DNA from: Deltaproteobacteria bacterium RIFOXYD12_FULL_50_9 | GTDB lineage: Bacteria; Desulfobacterota; Desulfobulbia; Desulfobulbales; CALZHT01 | Direction of reading: 5' to 3' | Assembly: GCA_001799225.1 (NCBI GenBank) | Contig: MGTA01000063.1 | Coordinates: 1 to 8,333, forward strand | DNA length: 8,333 bases | In this document: piece after piece, positions 1 to 6,021 of the stretch | Numbering within the stretch: the first letter of the stretch is position 1 | How the letters are laid out: every line of letters starts with the position of its first letter | Notes under the pieces: model-generated | The model's input: only the letters and a program-made list of their open reading frames with translations | Told to the model about the DNA's origin: nothing | Databases searched by the model: none | Translations under genes and position numbers: made by a program

Positions 1-577
1 TAGCACTTCTTGGCATGCTGTCGAACTTGGCCGAGGCCGGCTCCTGCACCAGTACAAATCCGGCCTTCTCCTTGATGGCCCGCAGACCAATCGTGCCGTC
101 CGAGCCCATACCGGAGAGAATCACACCAATACTATGCTCCTGCCGGTCATCGGCCAGGGAACGCAAGAAAAAATCGATGGGAAGACGCAAACCACGAGAG
201 ACAGTCGGCTCGAACAGGTGCAACACCCCGTGCAGAATGGACATGTCCGTATTAGGAGGGATTACATAGACGCAATTCGGCTGGACCATCATCCGGTCAT
301 TGACCTGAAAAACCTCCATACTGGTGGTGCGCTGGAGCAGCTCGGGCATGATGCCCTTGTGGGTCGGATCCAGGTGCTGGACAATGACAAAAGCCATGCC
401 GCTATTTCCCGGGACATTCCTGAGGAACTGCTCGAGGGCCTCCAGTCCGCCAGCTGAAGCGCCGATCCCGACAATTGGGAAGGGGGGGGGATCGTCCGGC
501 AACCGTGTATCTTTTGGGGTTGACTGGTGCAGTTCGTTATTATTACCGCTTTGCGCCGATCCAATTTTCTTCTTCAT
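1..577 (-). CDS. CheB-type protein-glutamate methylesterase domain protein, N-terminal part (runs off left edge)
   Basis: Reading the minus strand from ATG at 577-575 gives 192 codons open to the window edge. After a low-complexity start (MKKKIGSAQSGNNN, then a Pro-rich stretch at residues 27-34) a CheB methylesterase domain begins at residue 35 (PIVGIGASAGG). The expected Ser-His-Asp triad is visible: S41 in GASAGG, H68 in IVQHLDP and D160 in GMGSDG. PIDFFLRSLADD at 133-144 and AKFDSMPRSA at 183-192 are also typical. CheB removes methyl groups from chemoreceptor glutamates in the cytoplasm. There is no receiver domain before the catalytic domain, unlike classical CheB. Known proteins of this architecture often continue into CheR, PAS and kinase domains, but that part lies outside the window. 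Nine consecutive C's on the coding strand (482-490) encode the Pro run and keep the frame intact. No convincing Shine-Dalgarno precedes the ATG. The family call is firm; the full architecture is unknown. Confidence 0.9.
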   Translation of the reverse strand, partial: MKKKIGSAQSGNNNELHQSTPKDTRLPDDPPPFPIVGIGASAGGLEALEQFLRNVPGNSGMAFVIVQHLDPTHKGIMPELLQRTTSMEVFQVNDRMMVQPNCVYVIPPNTDMSILHGVLHLFEPTVSRGLRLPIDFFLRSLADDRQEHSIGVILSGMGSDGTIGLRAIKEKAGFVLVQEPASAKFDSMPRSA

Positions 578-745
578 AAGGTAGGTTATATCAATCTATC
601 ATTTAATTCACCAAATATATTTCAGCTGCAAAATCACCAAAATTGATTTTGATTTTATATTGTTTTTTATGTTAATTTGTTTGATAGCATGAAAACATCC
701 GAAGAAAAAGTTTATGAAGCTCCAAGATTGAGGAGGTAGATCTCG
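578..745. promoter_or_regulatory. AT-rich divergent intergenic region between the cheB-like gene and the Uma2 gene
   Basis: The two flanking genes point away from each other, so promoters for both should lie here. Positions 641-680 contain only five G/C bases in 40. For the minus-strand gene, TATATT (complement of 614-619) is a possible -10 about 37 nt from its ATG, but its -35 is poor. For the plus-strand gene, TATATT at 656-661 and TATGTT at 668-673 are possible -10 boxes. TTGATT at 643-648 is a possible -35, but the spacing (19 nt to the second box) is not ideal. The octamer TCACCAAA occurs twice in the same direction (608-615 and 634-641), 26 bp apart. CAGCTG at 623-628 is a short palindrome. 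A strong ribosome-binding site, AGGAGG at 731-736, sits 9 nt before the Uma2 ATG. Exact promoter positions are uncertain. Confidence 0.4.
689..739 (+). other. Possible 16-codon leader ORF upstream of the Uma2 gene
   Basis: ATG at 689 opens a short frame reading MKTSEEKVYEAPRLRR and stopping at TAG 737-739, in the same frame as and just before the Uma2 start at 746. Its last codons overlap the AGGAGG ribosome-binding site of the next gene. The YEAPRL segment matches the Y-x-x-P-x-L leader pattern known from lasso-peptide precursors, but there is no core peptide after it. No ribosome-binding site is seen upstream of its own ATG. It may be chance, or a decayed or regulatory leader. Confidence 0.15.
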
Positions 746-1321
746 ATGAATCCGGCTGAAAAGATGGACCATATATATACTGTCAAGGAGTACCTGGCCT
801 GGCCGGATGATGAGAGGTGGGAACTGATTAACGGGCTTGCTTACTGCATGTCCCCAGCGCCAAGCATCAGACATCAGCAGGTGGTCCTGGCGTTCGGCAG
901 AATTGTGAAGAATAGACTCACAAACAATTCCTGCATGGTCGGAGTTGCACCTATAGATGTAGTCCTGTCGGAACATGATGTGGTCCAACCTGATGTCATC
1001 GTTGTTTGCGACAGAAAAAAAATTACTGAAGCCAATATCCAGGGCGCGCCGGACCTCGTGGTCGAAGTGCTGTCGCCGGCAACGGCCATCAGAGATAAAA
1101 AGGATAAAAAGGCGCTTTATGAAAAGCACGGGGTTCGCGAGTATATAATTATAGATCCGACTGGTCGCTATGTGGAACGATTTGTTCTAATAGACGGCGT
1201 CTACGGCTTGCCGGACATACTCGGACCGGAGGAGACACTAATCCTGCACAGCCTCAATGGCATGGAAATACAGCTTAACGATGTGTTTGAGCTTGAGGCC
1301 CAGACTTCGTTATCCTCCTAA
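746..1321 (+). CDS. Uma2 family (DUF820) putative restriction-like endonuclease
   Basis: This is a 191-residue protein with the usual length and signatures of the Uma2/DUF820 family, which has a PD-(D/E)XK nuclease fold. It opens with YTVKEYLAWPDDERWELINGL (residues 11-31), followed by MSPAPSIRHQ, QPDVIVV (81-87), PDLVVEVLSPAT (102-113), and RDKKDKKALYEKHGVREYIIIDP (116-138). Expected metal or catalytic positions are E26, D83, E107 and a lysine near 121. All are present, so the active site looks intact. The start at 746 is set by AGGAGG 9 nt upstream. The biological role of Uma2 proteins is not settled. They are abundant in cyanobacteria and some other phyla, usually without a partner methylase, and none is visible here. 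The gene stands alone, divergent from the cheB-like gene, with about 155 nt before the next gene. The family call is firm; the function is not. Confidence 0.9.
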   Translation: MNPAEKMDHIYTVKEYLAWPDDERWELINGLAYCMSPAPSIRHQQVVLAFGRIVKNRLTNNSCMVGVAPIDVVLSEHDVVQPDVIVVCDRKKITEANIQGAPDLVVEVLSPATAIRDKKDKKALYEKHGVREYIIIDPTGRYVERFVLIDGVYGLPDILGPEETLILHSLNGMEIQLNDVFELEAQTSLSS

Positions 1322-1329
1322 AATTACTC

Positions 1330-1358
1330 TTGAGCCCCCCTGCCCGGCGTGATAGAAT
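1330..1358 (+). promoter_or_regulatory. Candidate sigma-70-type promoter for the Trm112-dnaE-lpxB gene run
   Basis: TTGAGC at 1330-1335 and TAGAAT at 1353-1358 are separated by exactly 17 nt. TG at 1350-1351 forms an extended -10 (TGATAGAAT). Four of six and five of six positions match the consensus. It lies just after the Uma2 stop codon and about 120 nt before the first gene of the downstream run, predicting a 5' leader of about 110 nt. It is the best promoter-like pair seen in the window, but was found by eye only. Confidence 0.5.
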
Positions 1359-1359
1359 T

Positions 1360-1382
1360 CAGTTTCCGCATCCGGCAAACTG
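1360..1382 (+). other. Inverted repeat at the start of the predicted leader
   Basis: CAGTTTCCG and CGGCAAACTG pair around a CATC loop, giving a 9-bp stem with one bulged base. No T-run follows, so it is not a standard intrinsic terminator. It would lie at the very 5' end of a transcript from the promoter at 1330-1358 and could protect that end, bind a regulator as DNA, or be chance. Confidence 0.3.
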
Positions 1383-1383
1383 G

Positions 1384-1446
1384 ATGAAAACTGGCCTCTC
1401 TCCCTTCACCAAGCTGACGACTTTAGCCGACAAACGGCAACTATAA
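1384..1446 (+). other. Possible 20-codon ORF in the leader of the dnaE gene run
   Basis: ATG at 1384 opens MKTGLSPFTKLTTLADKRQL and ends at TAA 1444-1446, about 30 nt before the Trm112 gene. No clear ribosome-binding site precedes it and it matches no family I recognise. The rest of the 1322-1476 spacer holds only the promoter candidate, the hairpin, and a small GCCG-ACAAA-CGGC stem at 1426-1438. Confidence 0.12.
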
Positions 1447-1476
1447 ACCGTAAGCACAGCTATTTAAGGACTCCTT

Positions 1477-1644
1477 ATGATCAGTAAAGAACTCTTACAA
1501 ATCCTGGCCTGCCCCAAATGCAAAGGCGAGCTCATTATGAGCACCGCTGCCGATGGCCTGCTCTGTCTTGCCTGTAAACTCAAATACCTGATAAAAAATG
1601 ATATCCCGATCATGATCATCGAAGAAGCACAAACGATCGACTGA
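1477..1644 (+). CDS. Trm112 family small zinc-binding protein
   Basis: This is a 55-residue protein with the four-cysteine zinc site of the Trm112/UPF0434 (YcaR-like) family: C12-P-K-C15 and C30-L-A-C33. The family's closing segment is also present as YLIKNDIPIMIIEEA (37-51). Eukaryotic and archaeal Trm112 activates methyltransferases that modify tRNA, rRNA and release factors. The role of most bacterial members is less defined. AAGGA at 1466-1470, 6 nt before the ATG, supports the start. It is the first gene of the plus-strand run, 30 nt ahead of and in the same frame as the TIM-barrel gene. Bacterial members are often found beside lpxK or kdsB, so its place in a cluster ending in lpxB fits an envelope-gene neighbourhood. 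The family call is firm, but the partner enzyme cannot be read from the sequence. Confidence 0.88.
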   Translation: MISKELLQILACPKCKGELIMSTAADGLLCLACKLKYLIKNDIPIMIIEEAQTID

Positions 1645-1674
1645 GCCAACCAGCCACGGTTAAGCAGAAAATCT

Positions 1675-2487
1675 ATGCCCCAATATTCGCATATCACCTC
1701 GCGCTGTTTTGTCAATGCGCCGTTCGAACGGTTGCGCACCGGCCTGCTTGAACTTTTCATCAAGCACCGCCTGCAGCCCGAAATCGGCCTTGAAGGTGAT
1801 ACTCTCTACGACACCACCCGAGAAGAGTTTGCAGAAATCGCCAATGCCCTTAAGAAAAACAACCTTGCCTGCACCATGCACGCCCCCTTTCTCGATCTGG
1901 TGCCCGGCGCTTCCGACCGCAATATCCTGAAAGCAAGCAGGGATAAACTGGAAAAAGCCTTTCAACTCATTCCGCTCTTCGCGCCGCAGTCCATAGTCTG
2001 TCATCTGGGCTACGAAGAGCTCAAACACAGTATGCAAAAAGAGAAATGGCTGAAAAATTCCCTGGCAACCTGGTGGCCTCTGATGGAACGGGCCAAACGC
2101 TACCAGACCACGATAATGCTTGAAAACACCTTTGAACCGAGCCCTGAGCCCCTCCTGAATGTGCTTACCGCCTTAAATTCGAACTCGGCCCGTCTATGTC
2201 TGGACGTCGGCCACATCCAGGCCTTCAGTAAAAGTTCCTGGCAGGTCTGGCTGCCCGTACTCTTTCCCTTTCTCGGCCAGTTGCATCTCCATGACAATCT
2301 GGGTGATCTGGACGCCCATCTTGCCATCGGCAAGGGCACAATCGATTTTGCCGGCCTCTTCACCTATCTCAGCGGAAAAGATCTCTACCCGATTCTCACC
2401 CTTGAGCCGCATGAAGAGAACGGCCTCTGGGATAGCCTGGCAGCGCTTGACCGTATGCACATCTTTGATTCACAGGTGCCGGCATGA
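1675..2487 (+). CDS. Sugar phosphate isomerase/epimerase-like TIM-barrel protein (AP endonuclease 2 superfamily)
   Basis: This 270-residue protein fits the xylose isomerase-like TIM-barrel superfamily (PF01261). The metal-ligand motifs come in order: H69 in TMHAPF, H110 in VCHLGY, E150 in MLENT, D177 and H180 in CLDVGHIQ, H206 in LHLHDN, D213 and H215 in DLDAHLAIGKG, and E244 in LEPHE. This set parallels the nine ligands of endonuclease IV, but isomerases and epimerases of the superfamily share most of them. The endonuclease IV signatures beyond the ligands are not evident. The substrate is therefore unknown; a sugar isomerase or epimerase is most likely. Other superfamily activities, such as cobamide hydrolysis by CbiR, are not excluded. 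There is no signal peptide, so it should be cytoplasmic. Its stop overlaps the dnaE start (ATGA at 2484-2487), so the two are probably translationally coupled. No strong ribosome-binding site precedes its own ATG. Confidence 0.82.
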   Translation: MPQYSHITSRCFVNAPFERLRTGLLELFIKHRLQPEIGLEGDTLYDTTREEFAEIANALKKNNLACTMHAPFLDLVPGASDRNILKASRDKLEKAFQLIPLFAPQSIVCHLGYEELKHSMQKEKWLKNSLATWWPLMERAKRYQTTIMLENTFEPSPEPLLNVLTALNSNSARLCLDVGHIQAFSKSSWQVWLPVLFPFLGQLHLHDNLGDLDAHLAIGKGTIDFAGLFTYLSGKDLYPILTLEPHEENGLWDSLAALDRMHIFDSQVPA

Positions 2488-5400
2488 CCGAGACTACCGC
2501 CGATTTTGTCCATCTCCATGTCCATACCCAGTACAGCCTGCTGGACGGTGCCATCCGCCTGAACGATCTGTTTAAGAAATGCAAGGAGTTCGGCATGCCG
2601 GCCGTGGCGATAACCGACCACGGCGCCATGTTCGGCGCCCTGGAATTCTACGTCAAAGCCAAAAAAGCAGGGATAAAACCGATTATCGGCTGCGAATTTT
2701 ATGTCGCACCGGAGGATCGGGCCGACAAGAAGAGCCGTTCCATGTTCCATCTCGTTCTTTTAGCCATGGATCGGACCGGCTACCAGAACCTCATGAAATT
2801 GGCAAGTATCGCTCAACTCGAAGGGTTTTACTATAAACCTCGGATCGATTATGAGGTGCTCCGCCGCTACAACGAAGGCCTGATCGCCCTCACCGCCTGT
2901 CTGCACGGCAAGATTCCTCTCCTCATCGCCAAAAATCATGACATGGCAGGGGCCCGCGAGGAGATTCTCTTCCTGCAGACCATCTTCGGCGACCGCCTCT
3001 ACCTTGAGATGCAGGAGAACAACATCCCCGAGCAAAAAACCGTTAATGACGGGTTGAAACAGTTATCTGCGGAGCTCGGCATCAAGCTTGTCGCGACCAA
3101 CGACTGCCATTACCTCAACCGTAGCGAATTCAATGCGCATGAGGTGCTGCTCTGTATCCAGACCGGTAAGACCATGAGCGATGCCGGCCGCTTCCGCTTC
3201 TCGACCGACGAACTCTACTTTAAATCACCGGCTGAAATGAGGGCGGCCTTCAGCCATTGTCCGGCAGCGATCACCACAACCATTGAGATTGCAGAGCGCT
3301 GCAACCTGGACCTGACTTTTGACGATCACTATTTCCCGATGTTTCCCGTACCTCCCGGCGAAACACTTGATTCCTTGTTAGAAAAAGCGGCCAGGACCGG
3401 CCTGCTCGAACGTTTAGGCGAAATGCAGGAACATGAACCGCTCTCTCCGGAAATCGAGAAGAACTATCGTGACCGCTTGGAGATGGAGATCGAGGTAATT
3501 AAGGCCATGGGGTTTCCCGGCTATTTTCTGATAGTAGCCGATTTCATCAACTGGTCTAAAAACCAGGGGATTCCAGTTGGTCCGGGCCGGGGATCCGGAG
3601 CCGGCAGTCTGGTGGCCTACAGCATGCGGATTACCGATCTTGACCCGATTCCTTACGGTCTCATCTTTGAACGTTTTCTCAACATCGAACGAAAAAGCCT
3701 CCCGGACTTTGATATAGATTTTTGCCAGGAACGCCGTGGCGAGGTTCTGACCTATGTCCAGAACAAATACGGCAGAGAGCATGTGGCGCAGATCATCACC
3801 TATGGATCTATGAAGGCCCGCGCCGTGATCCGCGACGTCGGCCGGGCCCTTGCCATGCCCTATACCGATGTCGACAGCATCGCCAAACTGGTGCCTGAAC
3901 AACTCAAGATCACCATCAAGGAGGCTATCGAACAGGAACCCAGACTCAAGGATCGTCTGCAGCACGATCCGGAGGTGGCTAAACTGCTGACGATTGCCCA
4001 AGTGCTTGAGGGCCTGCCGCGCCACACCTCAACCCATGCGGCCGGTGTGGTAATTTCGCCTGAGCCCTTAGTCGAATATCTGCCGCTCTGCCAGGGCTCC
4101 AAAGACGAGACTATTACCCAGTACGACATGAAGTACACGGAGATGACCGGTCTCATAAAATTCGATTTCCTGGGTTTAAAAACCCTTACCGTCATTGACC
4201 GGGCGATCAAACTGATCAAAAATACCAGCAAACACCGGCTGGATATCAACAAAATCCAATTAGACGACCTTAAAACCTACGATCTGCTCTGTAAAGGCGA
4301 TGCGCTCGGTGTATTTCAGCTGGAGAGTTCAGGGATGCGCAACTTGCTGATCAGTATGAAACCGGAGCTCTTCACCGACCTGATCGCTCTGGTTGCCCTC
4401 TATCGCCCTGGACCGCTTGACAGCGGCATGGTTGAGGACTTTGTCAACACCAAACACGGCCGCATGGTTGCCAAATACCCATTGCCGCAGCTTAAACCTA
4501 TCCTGGAAGAGACCTACGGAGTTATCGTCTACCAGGAACAGGTTATGAAGATAGCCAACGTCCTGGCCAGTTACTCCCTGGGCGATGCAGACATCCTCAG
4601 ACGGGCCATGGGCAAAAAGATCGATGAGGTGATGGCGGCTGAAAAAGGCAAGTTTATGAGCGGCGCCGAAAAAAACCAGATCCCCAAAGATAAGGCGGAG
4701 CACATCTTTGATCTGATGGCTAAATTCGCCGGTTACGGATTCAACAAATCGCACAGCGCCGCCTACGCCCTCATCGCCTATCAGACCGCCTACCTTAAAG
4801 CCCATTACCCGGCCCAGTTCATGGCGGCATTGCTCTCCTGTGATGTCAACAACACCGACAAGGTCGTCCTCTACATTAATGAGTGCAAAGACCACTCTAT
4901 TGAGGTTCTGCCGCCGGATATCAACGAAAGCGATCAAGACTTCACGGTTATCAATGACCGCATCCGCTTTGGGCTTGCCGCAGTCAAAAACGTCGGTGGC
5001 GCCGCACTTGACTCGATCATGGAGGAGCGTCGCAAGGACGGGCCATATTTATCATTTGAGGATTTCTGCTGCCGCATCGACTCTCGGCGGGTGAACCGTA
5101 GAGTCATTGAAAGTCTGATTAAAGTAGGTGCCTTCGACTCTTTAAAGGGCCGGCGTTCGCAGTTCTTTGCGATTCTCGATCAGGCCCTCGACCAGGCCCA
5201 GACTGCTCAGCGTGACCGGCTCAGCGGCCAGAAGTCACTGTTCGGCCTGCTGCCCCAGAGTGCCGCCAGCAAAATTTCCGAGATCAAATTGCCGGAGATC
5301 CCGGAGTGGTCGAACAAGGAGAAACTGCAGTTTGAAAAGGAGATTGTCGGGTGTTATATCAGCGGCCATCCGCTCGACAACTACCGCAATGAAATCAAGG

Positions 5401-6008
5401 CGGTGACCGATTCCGATATTGTCGGATTATCAGAGTGGCCTGACAACCAACCTGTACGGGTCAGCGGTCTGGTTAAAACAATCAAGGAACATAAAACCAA
5501 AAAGGGCGACACCATGGCATTCCTGACGCTTGAAGATAGCACAGGCACGGTTGAGGTTGTGGTGTTTTCCGACACCTATACCCTGTGTTCGCACCTGTGC
5601 AAGTCTGATGAACCACTGGTGGTCAAGGGCACGGTCAACAAAATCGAGGAGCAACGGGCCAAGATTACCGCAGAGTGCATAGATCCGCTGCCCGAGGCCC
5701 GCCTGAAGTATACGGCCGGCGCCCGTCTTCTGCTGAACGCCAGCCAGACCAACCGCCACAAACTTGAGGATCTTAAAAGAATCATGCTTCGGCATCACGG
5801 CCCCTGCCCGGTGGCATTAACCCTGCATTTTGTCGAACGCGGCGATGTCGATATCGAGATATCCAAAGATTTTACGGTGCAACCGACCAAGACGCTGGCA
5901 GTGGAGGTCGAACAACACCTGGGCTATCCCGCCATCTCCTTTATCAAGAAACAGATCGAACCATCAACCAGAACCGACCGCAGGCCAAGCCGTTTTCAGC
6001 AGGATTAA
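2484..6008 (+). CDS. dnaE: DNA polymerase III alpha subunit
   Basis: This is the replicative C-family polymerase, 1174 residues against 1160 in E. coli. The domain order is PHP (about 8-280), palm with PGRGSGAGSLVAY and LPDFDIDF (aspartates at 408, 410 and 412), and the third catalytic region IKFDFLGLKTLT (D561). The fingers follow (FQLESSGMRNL, ALYRPGPLDSGM), then YGFNKSHSAAYALIAYQTAYLKAHYP, a helix-hairpin-helix region, an OB fold (about 988-1062) and a C-terminal tail. QKSLF at 916-920 matches the sliding-clamp-binding motif at the position expected from E. coli. Unlike E. coli, the PHP metal site looks complete: H12, H14, D45, H46, E71, H89, C139, D207 and H209. This suggests metal-dependent proofreading may remain, as in Thermus-type DnaE. 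The start overlaps the preceding stop, with AGGTG at 2474-2478 as a possible ribosome-binding site. The next gene follows 13 nt downstream. Confidence 0.98.
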   Translation: MTETTADFVHLHVHTQYSLLDGAIRLNDLFKKCKEFGMPAVAITDHGAMFGALEFYVKAKKAGIKPIIGCEFYVAPEDRADKKSRSMFHLVLLAMDRTGYQNLMKLASIAQLEGFYYKPRIDYEVLRRYNEGLIALTACLHGKIPLLIAKNHDMAGAREEILFLQTIFGDRLYLEMQENNIPEQKTVNDGLKQLSAELGIKLVATNDCHYLNRSEFNAHEVLLCIQTGKTMSDAGRFRFSTDELYFKSPAEMRAAFSHCPAAITTTIEIAERCNLDLTFDDHYFPMFPVPPGETLDSLLEKAARTGLLERLGEMQEHEPLSPEIEKNYRDRLEMEIEVIKAMGFPGYFLIVADFINWSKNQGIPVGPGRGSGAGSLVAYSMRITDLDPIPYGLIFERFLNIERKSLPDFDIDFCQERRGEVLTYVQNKYGREHVAQIITYGSMKARAVIRDVGRALAMPYTDVDSIAKLVPEQLKITIKEAIEQEPRLKDRLQHDPEVAKLLTIAQVLEGLPRHTSTHAAGVVISPEPLVEYLPLCQGSKDETITQYDMKYTEMTGLIKFDFLGLKTLTVIDRAIKLIKNTSKHRLDINKIQLDDLKTYDLLCKGDALGVFQLESSGMRNLLISMKPELFTDLIALVALYRPGPLDSGMVEDFVNTKHGRMVAKYPLPQLKPILEETYGVIVYQEQVMKIANVLASYSLGDADILRRAMGKKIDEVMAAEKGKFMSGAEKNQIPKDKAEHIFDLMAKFAGYGFNKSHSAAYALIAYQTAYLKAHYPAQFMAALLSCDVNNTDKVVLYINECKDHSIEVLPPDINESDQDFTVINDRIRFGLAAVKNVGGAALDSIMEERRKDGPYLSFEDFCCRIDSRRVNRRVIESLIKVGAFDSLKGRRSQFFAILDQALDQAQTAQRDRLSGQKSLFGLLPQSAASKISEIKLPEIPEWSNKEKLQFEKEIVGCYISGHPLDNYRNEIKAVTDSDIVGLSEWPDNQPVRVSGLVKTIKEHKTKKGDTMAFLTLEDSTGTVEVVVFSDTYTLCSHLCKSDEPLVVKGTVNKIEEQRAKITAECIDPLPEARLKYTAGARLLLNASQTNRHKLEDLKRIMLRHHGPCPVALTLHFVERGDVDIEISKDFTVQPTKTLAVEVEQHLGYPAISFIKKQIEPSTRTDRRPSRFQQD

Positions 6009-6021
6009 TAAGGGTTATCTC

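Noticed and set aside
289..564. 91-codon minus-strand frame in the cheB-like region
   Set aside because: It is on the same strand but in another frame than the CheB domain, is Ser/Pro rich and has no domain. The CheB frame (577 to 1) explains the region.
608..1129. 173-codon minus-strand frame opposite the Uma2 gene
   Set aside because: It lies antisense to a gene with clear family motifs, has no recognisable domain, and extends into the AT-rich spacer. It is a shadow frame.
1360..1382. Intrinsic terminator for the Uma2 gene
   Set aside because: The stem has a bulge and no T-run after it, and it sits directly downstream of a promoter-like pair.
1642..1674. TGA of the Trm112 gene as a selenocysteine codon joining it to the in-frame TIM-barrel gene
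   Set aside because: The two genes share a frame, but Trm112 proteins normally end here, no SECIS-like hairpin is apparent after the TGA, and no known fusion of the two families supports it.
3414..4025. 203-codon minus-strand frame inside dnaE
   Set aside because: It is fully antisense to conserved dnaE palm sequence and resembles no known family. The same applies to the 202-codon minus-strand frame at 4329-4937.
5830..6021. Upstream start for the oxidoreductase at 5830
   Set aside because: It would add 64 residues overlapping the dnaE 3' end in another frame, without homology to the family. ATG 6022 begins right at the Rossmann strand and has a ribosome-binding site.
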